DNA of 64,000 bases from positions 3,814 through 67,813 of the forward strand of contig JBMNHZ010000006.1 of assembly GCA_050950645.1 (NCBI GenBank), in the 5' to 3' direction. A model generated the notes under the pieces. The model had not been told where the DNA came from and did not search any database. It saw only the letters and a list, made by a program, of their open reading frames with translations. Origin of the DNA: BRH-c25 sp012519325. Its GTDB lineage: Bacteria; Bacillota; Clostridia; Lutisporales; Lutisporaceae. The position numbers and the translations under genes are program-made. Positions 1 to 7,435 of this stretch are shown piece by piece. How positions within the stretch are numbered: the stretch's first letter is position 1; every line of letters begins with the position of its first letter.

Positions 1-1
1 T

Positions 2-745
2 TTTATAGATACGAACTATCAGCGATTTCTTGAGGACCTTAAAACAACCTATAGGATGCCTGTTGCCACCCTTGCGGCACTTAACGATTTTTCAAATTAT
101 AGAACAAGGGGAAACCCCCCAAAAGAGTTCAAATCCGAAGGAGAATATTATGTCGGAGAGCTTCCGCGTTCAGGGGGAAACAAGTTTGAATTTTTTGGTA
201 CGGCTTTGTTTAACGGAGATAAAATGGTAGGCCAGTTAAATGGTGATGAGTCACGGGCTCTGTTGATGATAAGAGGTGAATTTAAGAGTGCTTCAATATC
301 TATAGCCGACCCAAAGGACAGAGAGTATAGAATAACTGTTAATACAATGATGAAGAAGAAGCCGGATATTAATGTAGAATTTCATGAAGGGAAGCCTGTT
401 ATAAATTTGGAAATATTTCTCGAAGCGGACATCCAAAATCTTCAAAGCCCTACCGAATACGAAAGTATAGAGCAGAAACCTGTTTTGGAAGATGCATATA
501 AGATGTATATCAAGGGCATTATTGATAAAACTATTGATAAATGCAAAGAGCTTAATGTCGATGTATTTGGTTCTGGTGAAAAAGCGGTCAAGCATTTTTT
601 AACAATACAGGAGTGGGAAGAATATAACTGGTTAAGCCGTTTCAAAGATGCGGAAGTCAACACCAAAGTCGAATTTACCATAAGACGGACAGGGACAATA
701 TTGAAGACAAGTCCCATCAAGCATAGGCAGGGAGAAAAGAAATGA
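2..745 (+). CDS. Ger(x)C-type spore germination lipoprotein, C-terminal part (5' end outside window)
   Basis: The frame is open from base 2, so the gene starts before the window and only about 247 C-terminal residues are seen. The segment after the middle (GTALFNGDKMVGQL, then DESRALLMIRGEF) is the typical start of the Ger(x)C C-terminal domain, which in this family forms a curved beta/alpha fold in the germinant-receptor C subunit. GerC-type proteins are lipoproteins on the outer face of the spore inner membrane and work with GerA- and GerB-type subunits to sense nutrients. The signal peptide and lipobox would lie upstream and cannot be checked. The stop codon overlaps the start of the next small gene (ATGA), which indicates one operon. 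Confidence 0.85.
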   Translation, partial: FIDTNYQRFLEDLKTTYRMPVATLAALNDFSNYRTRGNPPKEFKSEGEYYVGELPRSGGNKFEFFGTALFNGDKMVGQLNGDESRALLMIRGEFKSASISIADPKDREYRITVNTMMKKKPDINVEFHEGKPVINLEIFLEADIQNLQSPTEYESIEQKPVLEDAYKMYIKGIIDKTIDKCKELNVDVFGSGEKAVKHFLTIQEWEEYNWLSRFKDAEVNTKVEFTIRRTGTILKTSPIKHRQGEKK

Positions 746-903
746 AATATATAATTATACTTTTTTTACTTGTATTATCAGTGTATCCGTTAAGCTATGC
801 AAAATATAACTGGAACAAGGAAAATAAGCTGGGCGCAATAGGGACAATCCTCTTAGCCATAGCGGCAATTGCGATTCCTTCTATGATGTTATTTTTTAGA
901 TAG
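742..903 (+). CDS. small two-helix membrane protein at the end of a ger operon
   Basis: A 53-residue ORF whose ATG overlaps the stop of the GerC-type gene by the ATGA arrangement, with GGGAG just upstream, so it is probably translationally coupled. It has an N-terminal hydrophobic segment (about residues 3-18, possibly a signal or anchor), a short charged stretch (KYNWNKENK) and a second hydrophobic segment (about 31-51) near the C-terminus. I do not recognise a family. Because it closes a germination-receptor operon, a role beside the receptor in the spore inner membrane is a reasonable guess only. Confidence 0.6.
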   Translation: MKYIIILFLLVLSVYPLSYAKYNWNKENKLGAIGTILLAIAAIAIPSMMLFFR

Positions 904-957
904 TTGTGAACAAATGGAATTAAGTGATTGCATAAAACTATCTGTAAATTTATTACC

Positions 958-986
958 TTGACTATCATATGGCAGTTTCATATAAT
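958..986 (+). promoter_or_regulatory. sigma-A type promoter of tRNA-Arg(UCG)
   Basis: TTGACT (958-963) and TATAAT (981-986) are separated by exactly 17 bp, and the tRNA starts 20 bp after the -10 box. The same boxes and the following 11 bases (GTTTATGTACT) recur before the second tRNA-Arg at 1705-1733. Confidence 0.85.
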
Positions 987-1005
987 GTTTATGTACTTTC
1001 AAGAT

Positions 1006-1082
1006 GCGCCCATAGCTCAGCCGGATAGAGTACCTGACTTCGAATCAGTGGGTCGGGGGTTCGAACCCCTCTGGGCGCACCA
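1006..1082 (+). tRNA. tRNA-Arg (anticodon UCG)
   Basis: Acceptor arms GCGCCCA (1006-1012) and TGGGCGC (1072-1078) pair fully; the anticodon loop CTTCGAA carries TCG, reading CGA. A T-loop TTCGAAC with GGGGG/CCCCT stem is present, followed by an encoded CCA (1080-1082). It has its own strong promoter. Confidence 0.95.
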
Positions 1083-1170
1083 TTACCTATTTTTTCGCAG
1101 TTGGATTCGAACCCGTAAGGGAGACCCTCAAGTTAGCTTAAAAAGATTCATATGGTTAAGCTTGTCCCAT

Positions 1171-1593
1171 TTACCAAGCTATAAACCCGCTATACTTCTT
1201 TTTCCCGGAATATTTTTCTCTATCTCTTTCACATATATGCTTATTTTTGTCCTGGTTATTATTCTTGGGTTCCGAGTCGTGAAGCAGGAGCAGTATCACT
1301 CCAAGAACAATCAACGCAATTCCAGAGAACAGCAGCACATATGGGGCAATCAGCAGCAGTCCCAATAGGATAAATATGGCAACAGCTGCGATGAGAAGCA
1401 ATATTCCCAGTAAGATAGATGCTATTCCCAAAAGCTTTTTGCTGACTTTGAATACTGAAAGCAGAAGCAGTATCAAACCGGCAGCGATAAGCGACGGGCC
1501 AATGACCGGGATCGGAAAACCAGTGACAATAAGCAGAACACCTGTTATTATCAAAAGCAATCCGATGGCTGCAGTAAATAGTCTTATTATCAC
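1171..1593 (-). CDS. small polytopic membrane protein, very hydrophobic
   Basis: About 140 residues, nearly all Leu/Ile/Val/Gly in four or more hydrophobic segments up to about residue 105, followed by a charged, lysine- and asparagine-rich tail (DSEPKNNNQDKNKH and onward) that is probably cytoplasmic. The reading frame could start at a GTG at 1602, but that codon overlaps the Shine-Dalgarno AGGAGG; the GTG at 1593 lies 8 bases after it and is the better start. It is expressed opposite to the flanking tRNAs. No family recognised; it resembles generic small integral membrane proteins of Firmicutes. Function unknown. Confidence 0.6.
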   Translation of the reverse strand: MIIRLFTAAIGLLLIITGVLLIVTGFPIPVIGPSLIAAGLILLLLSVFKVSKKLLGIASILLGILLLIAAVAIFILLGLLLIAPYVLLFSGIALIVLGVILLLLHDSEPKNNNQDKNKHICERDREKYSGKKKYSGFIAW

Positions 1594-1704
1594 AATTATC
1601 ACCTCCTTTCTACTTGTACCATATGCTTGAAGAGAAAAGAGTGTGACAAGCTATATGCATGTTTTTAAACTGACATGTTCTGTAATTCAGAGCAGATATA
1701 GCCC

Positions 1705-1733
1705 TTGACTATTATAATTCGGTCTCATATAAT
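1705..1733 (+). promoter_or_regulatory. sigma-A type promoter of tRNA-Arg(CCG)
   Basis: TTGACT (1705-1710) and TATAAT (1728-1733) with 17 bp between them, a near copy of the promoter of the first tRNA-Arg, suggesting the two tRNA units share origin. Confidence 0.85.
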
Positions 1734-1752
1734 GTTTATGTACTTCATAAGT

Positions 1753-1829
1753 GCACCTATAGCTCAGTTGGATAGAGCGGCGGTTTCCGAAGCCGTGTGT
1801 CGAGGGTTCGACTCCCCCTAGGTGCACCA
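1753..1829 (+). tRNA. tRNA-Arg (anticodon CCG)
   Basis: Acceptor GCACCTA (1753-1759) pairs with TAGGTGC (1819-1825); the anticodon loop TTCCGAA gives CCG, reading CGG. CCA is encoded (1827-1829). The T-stem 3' half and acceptor (from 1809) are repeated twice more downstream as part of a 219-bp tandem repeat. Confidence 0.93.
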
Positions 1830-2318
1830 TTTGCAGATATATGCCTTGGTATGATAAAAGTACCGGGCATTTTTATTTTGCATGTCTGGGAGTCGAACCC
1901 GGGAGGGCGCGAACGTTAAGCAAAATGCCCCTGTGCGGGCATTTTGTAGTGAGCGTAGGAGCCCGGCAGGAGAGAGGCGACAACGGGCGACGTCACCAGC
2001 ATGCAAGGGATTACCCGCAGCAGGCGGCGACTCCCCCTAGGTGCACCATTTGCAGATATATGCCTTGGTATGATAAAAGTACCGGGCATTTTTATTTTGC
2101 ATGTCTGGGAGTCGAACCCGGGAGGGCGCGAACGTTAAGCAAAATGCCCCTGTGCGGGCATTTTGTAGTGAGCGTAGGAGCCCGGCAGGAGAGAGGCGAC
2201 AACGGGCGACGTCACCAGCATGCAAGGGATTACCCGCAGCAGGCGGCGACTCCCCCTAGGTGCACCATTTGCAGATATATGCCTTGGTATGATAAAAGTA
2301 CCGGGCATTTTTATTTTG
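1809..2318 (+). repeat. 219-bp tandem repeat (2.3 copies) that starts inside the tRNA-Arg(CCG) 3' end
   Basis: Copies lie at 1809-2027, 2028-2246 and a partial third at 2247-2318, each starting with CGACTCCCCCTAGGTGCACC, the last part of the tRNA. Each full unit also holds a perfect 10-bp hairpin (CAAAATGCCC/GGGCATTTTG) and a GGGAGTCGAACCCG segment resembling a T-arm read from the other strand. The two full copies look identical. Open frames of 62-160 codons inside the repeat have no ribosome-binding sites and are taken as by-products of the repeated sequence. Confidence 0.9.
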
Positions 2319-2324
2319 TATAAC

Positions 2325-2508
2325 AATAAATCCTCGGCTATGCCGGGGGAGTCAAAGAGCTTTAGCTTCAAGTAGAAAAGTAAAACCTCCAATGTTACAA
2401 TGATGTGGGTTTGCCAACCACATTAATGAAACAAAGGAGGATCCTCTATGGATAAGAATACATTAGCACATACAACGTGGGAATGCAAATATCATATAGA
2501 GTTTGGCA
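2325..2508 (+). mobile_element. IS200/IS605-family left-end fragment with truncated tnpA
   Basis: The segment holds a left-end hairpin (ATGTGGGTTTGCCAACCACAT, near 2403) of the kind bound by Y1 transposases, then AAAGGAGGATCCTCT and an ATG at 2448. The first codons give MDKNTLAHTTWECKYHI, the conserved N-terminus of IS200-type TnpA. Homology ends at about 2508, where the end of an ISLre2-type element begins; the rest of the transposase, with its HUH and catalytic Tyr, is absent. This is a dead remnant. Confidence 0.75.
2448..2508 (+). pseudogene. tnpA: truncated IS200-type transposase tnpA (N-terminal ~20 codons)
   Basis: Only the start of the gene remains: a good ribosome-binding site and the conserved DKNTLAHTTWECKYHI peptide, with the next residues (EFG where the family usually has VFA) already drifting. 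The frame then runs into the end of the ISLre2 element. No activity is possible from this piece. Confidence 0.7.
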
Positions 2509-2751
2509 GTGTCAATTTGCTCTCGATTTATAAAAATCGAGACTGTAAATAATTTTGTGGGTAGGGAAGGATAACTTCCTTTCCGGACAAGATTCGCCCA
2601 CATTGAGTTGGTATTATTTTGCCAGAATCGTTCAGTTTTATGTATGAAATTGGACTGTTCTGGCAATAATTTTATCGACAAGGTCCATAAGAAATATTCC
2701 GATAGAAGGCATGAGCGTCTGGCTGCTCGGCCTTTTATCATTTATAGCTGT

Positions 2752-3969
2752 TTAGATATATGGAGTTACTTGTTCCTCAAACATAATCAGTAGATGATTC
2801 AATACCTGATCCCAATCCTTATATCTTTGAGTCCATTTCTTCATCACATTACGACTTGAAAGGTACAACATTTTTTCTAAAGCTGAATCTGACGGAAAGA
2901 CGGTCTTTGATTTTGTTACCTTTCTAAATTGTCTATGTAAACTTTCAATTATGTTGGTCGTATATATTATCCTCCTGATTTCCGCAGGATATTTGAAGAA
3001 TGGGCTTAAAACATCCCAGTTAGTTTCCCAATTCCTTGTAGCATAAGGATACTGCTTGCCCCATTTGCTGTTTATTTCATAAAGTTTAGTTAAACCAACT
3101 TCCTCATTTGATGAGGTATAGACTGCTTTGAAATCTCTAGCAAATTCTTTAAGATGTTTGTAAGATACATACTTAAACGAGTTTCTCAGCTGGTGGATAA
3201 TACACCTTTGTATCTCGGCTTTTGGGTATGCTGTTTGTATGGCTTCCTTAAGGCCGGATAGGCCATCAACACTGAATATTAGTACCTCTTGCACTCCTCT
3301 GTTCTTAAGCTCTGTTAGAACTCCAAGCCAGAACTTAGAGGATTCATTTCCTCCTATCCATACACCAAGGATATCTTTGTTGCCATCCAGATCTATGCCC
3401 AAAACTACATAAGCAGCTTTGTTTAGAATATGTCCATCTTCTCTGACCTTGTAATGTATCGCATCCATAAATATGAATGGATATATGGGGTCTAATGCTC
3501 TGCTCTGCCATTCTTTGATTTCAGGCACAAGCCTTTCAGTGATTTTGCTAACCATTTCAGCAGAAACCTCTATACCATACAAATCTTTAATCTGGTCATG
3601 AATATCTCTAGTGGACATACCACGGGAATATAGAGATATTATCTTTTCCTCCAAGCCGGATATATCCCTTTTGTACTTAGGAACTATTTTGGGTTCAAAG
3701 TCACCCTTACGGTCTCTGGGAATGTCCAGTTCAAACTCTCCAAACTGGCTTTTAACAGTCTTTTGTGAGTACCCATTACGTTCATTGTCTGTCTCAATTA
3801 ACTTCTCATTTTTAGGATACCCAATCGAGACATCAAGTTCTGCTTCAAGCATCTCCTGGATAGTGTCTTTAAACAAATCTTTAAAGTAGCTGTAAATGTC
3901 ACCTACGTTCTGAAATTGGTTTTCCTTAATCATTTCCTTGATAAATTTTTTTTCTACTGCTGTTCCCAT
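2752..3969 (-). CDS. IS256-family (mutator type) transposase
   Basis: A 405-residue DDE transposase of normal length for IS256. Visible catalytic surroundings are FIFMDAIHYK (first Asp), VLIFSVDGLSGL (second Asp) and TTNIIESLHRQFRK with the family's conserved Glu near the C-terminus. The frame is open to an ATG at 4029, but the start at 3969 (MGTAVEKK) is preferred because AAAGGAG stands 9 bases before it. That Shine-Dalgarno lies in the 3' arm of an 11-bp perfect hairpin (3979-4015), so readthrough transcripts from outside would be poorly translated. The gene looks undamaged and may be active. Confidence 0.92.
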   Translation of the reverse strand: MGTAVEKKFIKEMIKENQFQNVGDIYSYFKDLFKDTIQEMLEAELDVSIGYPKNEKLIETDNERNGYSQKTVKSQFGEFELDIPRDRKGDFEPKIVPKYKRDISGLEEKIISLYSRGMSTRDIHDQIKDLYGIEVSAEMVSKITERLVPEIKEWQSRALDPIYPFIFMDAIHYKVREDGHILNKAAYVVLGIDLDGNKDILGVWIGGNESSKFWLGVLTELKNRGVQEVLIFSVDGLSGLKEAIQTAYPKAEIQRCIIHQLRNSFKYVSYKHLKEFARDFKAVYTSSNEEVGLTKLYEINSKWGKQYPYATRNWETNWDVLSPFFKYPAEIRRIIYTTNIIESLHRQFRKVTKSKTVFPSDSALEKMLYLSSRNVMKKWTQRYKDWDQVLNHLLIMFEEQVTPYI

Positions 3970-3978
3970 ATAAAATAC

Positions 3979-4015
3979 TCCTTTCTGGCTTATATTTGAT
4001 TCTTGCCAGAAAGGA
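3979..4015 (-). promoter_or_regulatory. hairpin that sequesters the transposase ribosome-binding site
   Basis: TCCTTTCTGGC (3979-3989) and GCCAGAAAGGA (4005-4015) form a perfect 11-bp stem with a 15-base loop. On the minus-strand transcript the 3' arm contains AAAGGAG, the Shine-Dalgarno of the transposase. This matches the general strategy by which insertion sequences limit expression from outside promoters. Confidence 0.65.
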
Positions 4016-4089
4016 GTTAATTTTTTCACTCACCCACAGAATTATTTACATTACCTAAAAATCAGATTCACCCTTTATGTCTAGGTAAC

Positions 4090-5158
4090 TCATATAATAT
4101 AGCCGCTATTTCTAAAGCCCCTTAATGCCCGAGATAACTGACTTACCTTTCCATTGTTTAATACTGTAATGTTGTGTATCATTTCTTTAGAAGTTATTCT
4201 ATATGATTTTGATACTTTATCCAGTATTTTCTTTGTTACTTTGTAAGAGGCCTCAGTCTTTTTTATATGTTTTGTTTCTATATGCCCGCCATTACAACAA
4301 TATGCTCTAAGCTCTGCCATGGCCTTTAGGCCCTTTCGGCTCCAACCTGACGGTCTGCTGCTCAACCTGCTGGATAATACATGACTTACATGTCCCTCTG
4401 TATTGCTGCCTCTTGAAGCTTCATCCTGATATGCTACTATACCGTCCCAATTTGTTGTAATGTAGTTCCTGAATTTATCTACTTTTTCCGTAACTGCTGA
4501 TATGATGAATATTGATACATTTTCCTCTCTTGCCTATATGTTCTACTCCCTCATAAATACTTATTAACGGAACTATTGTATCTGTTCCGTCCTGCAGTGA
4601 AACATGATCTTCGTCTGCTTCTACATTAAGATATCTTACTTTACGCTTCTCTTCTGGAATTTCCATCTTAAGCTCTTTCGTCCGTCTGATTTTATTCATA
4701 ACTGTCTGGCTGGTTATATGTCCGTCACAAACATACTTACTGCTCTTAGCATATGATACCTCTGAGGCACTCTCAACCAAGGCTGCCGAAACAGAGCCGC
4801 TAACTCTGTCATAACTTTCTATGCCTACTACTTTATCCAATAGATACGAATATCCGCCAGTTAGCTTGTTCTTGTAGTATCTCCTTTTAAATCCTAAACT
4901 CCCAAACTGCGTATATATTTCTCTCTTAACTGCCTTCTGCTCAACTACATAACCTTTTTTCTTCCTACCCGTCTTATCTTCTGCTATTGCTTCATCCAGC
5001 CCCTCGAGATAGATTTTCATCATGTTTCTAAGGTAACAATTTGTTTTTTCCTTAAGCTCTGTCTCCATTTCATCAAGCGTCCTTATCGTTCCTGTATCAA
5101 AGAAATCCAAAACCTCACTAATGTAATTCTCACAAATTTGCTGTATAATATTATTCAC
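4090..5158 (-). pseudogene. ISLre2-family transposase, internally deleted
   Basis: The N-terminal 227 codons (4475-5158) carry the ISLre2/UPF0236 pattern, including RYLNVEADEDHVSLQ with an acidic catalytic cluster and PLISIYEGVEHIGKRGK. A different frame then continues with DKFRNYITTNWDGI, TEGHVSHVLSSRLSSRPSGWS and the C-terminal MAELRAYCCNGG segment (down to 4090). The part normally between them, with the second catalytic region, is missing, judging from a usual family length near 450 or more residues against about 355 codons here. The joint is near 4490. The deletion plus frame change makes it non-functional. Confidence 0.85.
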
Positions 5159-5395
5159 AAGAGACCCTCCTTGGTATTTTGTTTTGTTTAGCGACTAATA
5201 TTTTACCAAAAAGAGTGGTCTCTTGCTATTTTTTGCCCTAGAACAATTTTACACTAAGGTCGGATGATCTTAAGACTATACTTGGATATTAAAGTATTAG
5301 CATTGTAATATAATAATTCTATATGGCTAATATGTCTTTCTATTTTTTGAGCATATGTTCTTTATACTTGTAGAGGCAAGGAATCATTAATACTT
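5159..5395. other. gene-free gap: ISLre2 end and AraC-gene downstream sequence
   Basis: Up to 5254 this is the leader and terminal repeat of the ISLre2 remnant (including GGAGGG before its transposase start). From 5255 to 5395 I see AT-rich sequence without a convincing ORF, terminator or repeat. Confidence 0.5.
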
Positions 5396-6265
5396 TTAGC
5401 GCTTCATTATAATCATGGAATCGTAAAACTGCTTAGGAGTAACACCATATTCATTCTTAAATGCCCTGAAGAAATTGGAGTAATCCCCGAAACCACACTG
5501 CTTATATACTTCAGTTATAGGAGTTTTTTTAATTATGAGCTCCTTTGCTTCAATGAGCTTCTTCTGCACGATGTATCTATGTATCGTAGTCCCCGTATGA
5601 TTTTTGAACTCTCTTGAGAGATGATACTTACTAAGGTAGAAATGTTCAGACAATTTATCTAGCGTAATGTCTTCATTTATATGATTATTTATATATTCTA
5701 TCATTCCATCAATCAGATTGTTCTTTCTAATGTCATAACCCAGATGTATATCTTCGTTGAAGATCAGATTGTTCAGATGCACCATGAGTTCCATAATGTA
5801 AGCCTTGTAAAGAAGCTCTTTTCCTATGCCTTTATAATCTTCGAGGCCGAGGAGCTTATTAAGAAGTAATTTTATATTTTTACTTGTCTCTATATCTCCT
5901 CTTAAAACATTTTTCCTATTTTGTCCTTCAAAGCAAAGGGATAAATCCGTTTTTTCCGTAGAAAGCTCCTCTAAAAATGCCCTGCTTATCCACAGTACAA
6001 TCCTTTCGTAGTTTGAATCCTTTTTGTTGATAATTGCCTGATGGAGTTCCTTGGAATTCAACAGTATTATATCACCGGGTTTCAGACAGTAGGATTTTCC
6101 CTCTATGAGATAGGTTACATCCCCTGAAATAAAGAGGTAAATTTCATAGAAATCATGATGATGAAGGCTTATGATGTCAAGATCCGTATTCAGATAGTGG
6201 AATATTTCATAATCGCTTGAAAGCATGTATTGACGGGTTAAATATTTATGAGTTTTACTCTTCAT
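5396..6265 (-). CDS. AraC-family regulator with N-terminal cupin sensor domain
   Basis: 289 residues. The first 130 or so form a cupin-type fold with the metal/sugar pocket pattern HHHDFYEIYLFISG and GDIILLNSKELHQ. The last 100 form two helix-turn-helix motifs of AraC type (LSEHFYLSKYHLSREFKNHTG; CGFGDYSNFFRAFKNEYGVTP). AGGAAGGTG lies 8 bases before the ATG. It is transcribed away from the SDR gene at 6507 and is probably the local regulator for the sugar-acid genes up to 11301, with a uronate or aldonate as a plausible ligand; that is inferred from position only. Confidence 0.88.
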   Translation of the reverse strand: MKSKTHKYLTRQYMLSSDYEIFHYLNTDLDIISLHHHDFYEIYLFISGDVTYLIEGKSYCLKPGDIILLNSKELHQAIINKKDSNYERIVLWISRAFLEELSTEKTDLSLCFEGQNRKNVLRGDIETSKNIKLLLNKLLGLEDYKGIGKELLYKAYIMELMVHLNNLIFNEDIHLGYDIRKNNLIDGMIEYINNHINEDITLDKLSEHFYLSKYHLSREFKNHTGTTIHRYIVQKKLIEAKELIIKKTPITEVYKQCGFGDYSNFFRAFKNEYGVTPKQFYDSMIIMKR

Positions 6266-6506
6266 TTAAAGCACCTTCCTATTTTTATATTGAAAATTAT
6301 ATTCAGATCTTTATCAATGTCATTATATTATTTTACATGAGCAAATTTTGCAAGTTCTTAAGCAAAAATAACATATTTATCTGCTTTTTTTGCTGTTATA
6401 ATTAAAATTATACAGCAAATTGTAATCCCTCGGGAAAATATTTTGAAAGACACACAGGAGTATTTTTGAACAATTCAAATGTCATAGGGTATGAGGAGTG
6501 GTATAA

Positions 6507-7364
6507 ATGAAATTGCCTTTTAGTATGGATCTGAAAAATAAAGTTGTAGTAATAACAGGCGGTACAGGTGTACTTGGTAGTTACTGGGCGGATGCTCTTG
6601 CAGAATGCGGGGCAAAAGTTGCAATACTCTCCAGGAATTTGGCTAAAGCTGAAAAGAAGGCTGCCGAAGTTGCTGCAAATGGCAAAACTGCAATAGGGGT
6701 TGAGGCTGATATACTAAATAAAGCAAGCCTCAGAAAAGCTCACGAAGTTGTACTGGAAAAGTTCGGCCCCTGCGACATACTCATTAATGGAGCAGGAGGA
6801 AATAACTTAAAAGGAAACACAACCAAGGAATATATGTATCCTGAGGATATGGAAAATAAAAATAAAGACATTGTTACTTTCTTTGACCTTGATGAGCAGG
6901 GAATAAGATCTGTCTTTGATGCTAATTTTCTTGGAGTATTTATGACGTCCCAGGAGTTTGCAAAGGATATGGTCGGAAGAAAAGGTTGCAGCATAATAAA
7001 TATTTCATCAATGAATGCTTTTACCCCTCTTACCAAAATACCTGCTTATTCCGGAGCAAAAGCAGCTGTGTCAAACTTTACCCAGTGGCTTGCAGTACAC
7101 TTCTCAAAGGTAGGTATACGGGTAAATGCCATAGCACCCGGCTTCTTTTTGACAAATCAAAACGCCGCCTTGCTGAAAAATGCCGACGGCAGTCTCACTG
7201 AACGTTCCCATAAAATATTAAACAGCACTCCCATGAGTAGATTCGGCAATCCGGAAGAGCTTGTAGGAGCAATTATGTTTCTGGCAAATGAAGATGCTGC
7301 AAGCTTTATAAACGGTATAGTCCTTCCTATTGACGGTGGTTTTTCAGCATATTCGGGAGTTTAA
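6507..7364 (+). CDS. SDR oxidoreductase, D-mannonate oxidoreductase (fructuronate reductase) type
   Basis: 285 residues with the classical short-chain dehydrogenase layout: nucleotide motif TGGTGVLGSYWA near residue 18, NGAGG after strand 4, catalytic Ser in NISSMNAF, and YSGAK with catalytic Tyr and Lys. The long insertion after NGAGGNN (residues about 100-135, with MYPEDMENKNKD and FFDLDEQGI) is characteristic of the SDR D-mannonate oxidoreductases that interconvert fructuronate and mannonate with NAD(P)H. A good GAGGAGTGG ribosome-binding site precedes the ATG. It is divergent from the AraC gene and convergent with the larA-type operon. An alternative is another aldonate dehydrogenase of the same subfamily. 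Confidence 0.82.
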   Translation: MKLPFSMDLKNKVVVITGGTGVLGSYWADALAECGAKVAILSRNLAKAEKKAAEVAANGKTAIGVEADILNKASLRKAHEVVLEKFGPCDILINGAGGNNLKGNTTKEYMYPEDMENKNKDIVTFFDLDEQGIRSVFDANFLGVFMTSQEFAKDMVGRKGCSIINISSMNAFTPLTKIPAYSGAKAAVSNFTQWLAVHFSKVGIRVNAIAPGFFLTNQNAALLKNADGSLTERSHKILNSTPMSRFGNPEELVGAIMFLANEDAASFINGIVLPIDGGFSAYSGV

Positions 7365-7368
7365 ATGC

Positions 7369-7404
7369 AATCAAGTTGTCCTTTCTTCTACGGGCAACTT
7401 GATT
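7369..7404. terminator. hairpin between convergent genes, possible bidirectional terminator
   Basis: AATCAAGTTG (7369-7378) and CAACTTGATT (7395-7404) form a perfect 10-bp stem between the SDR stop and the LarA-type stop. The T-run after it is weak on both strands, so terminator function is uncertain. Confidence 0.5.
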
Positions 7405-7435
7405 ACAAGCTACAATTTTATATTGCGTTCCGCCT

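Larger units (their letters stand above)
2539..4055 (-). mobile_element. IS256-family insertion sequence, apparently intact
   Basis: Imperfect terminal inverted repeats of about 25 bp lie at both ends, with a 19-base core matching at 18 positions (2544-2562 against 4050-4032 reversed). The element is flanked by an 8-bp direct repeat TAAAAATC (2531-2538 and 4056-4063), the target duplication size typical of IS256. It encodes a full-length transposase on the minus strand. About 190 bp between the transposase stop and the left end is non-coding and contains a TTGCCAGAA/TTCTGGCAA inverted repeat. Confidence 0.9.
2509..5254 (-). mobile_element. ISLre2-family element, internally deleted and interrupted by an IS256-family element
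   Basis: The outer ends look like imperfect inverted repeats: GTGTCAATTTGCTCTCG at 2509 against GTGTAAAATTGTTCTAG read from 5254 on the other strand (13 of 17 identical). Inside are pieces of an ISLre2-type transposase (4090-5158) and a complete IS256-type element (2539-4055). No convincing target duplication was found at the outer ends, so the exact borders are approximate. Confidence 0.6.

Noticed and set aside
1841..2323. A 160-codon open frame across the tRNA tail repeat
   Set aside because: It is the same 73-codon translation twice, caused by the 219-bp period being divisible by three. No ribosome-binding site and no protein-like features.
2608..2793. A 61-codon frame at the left end of the IS256 element
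   Set aside because: Runs into the transposase gene on the other strand, has no start signal, and crosses an inverted repeat.
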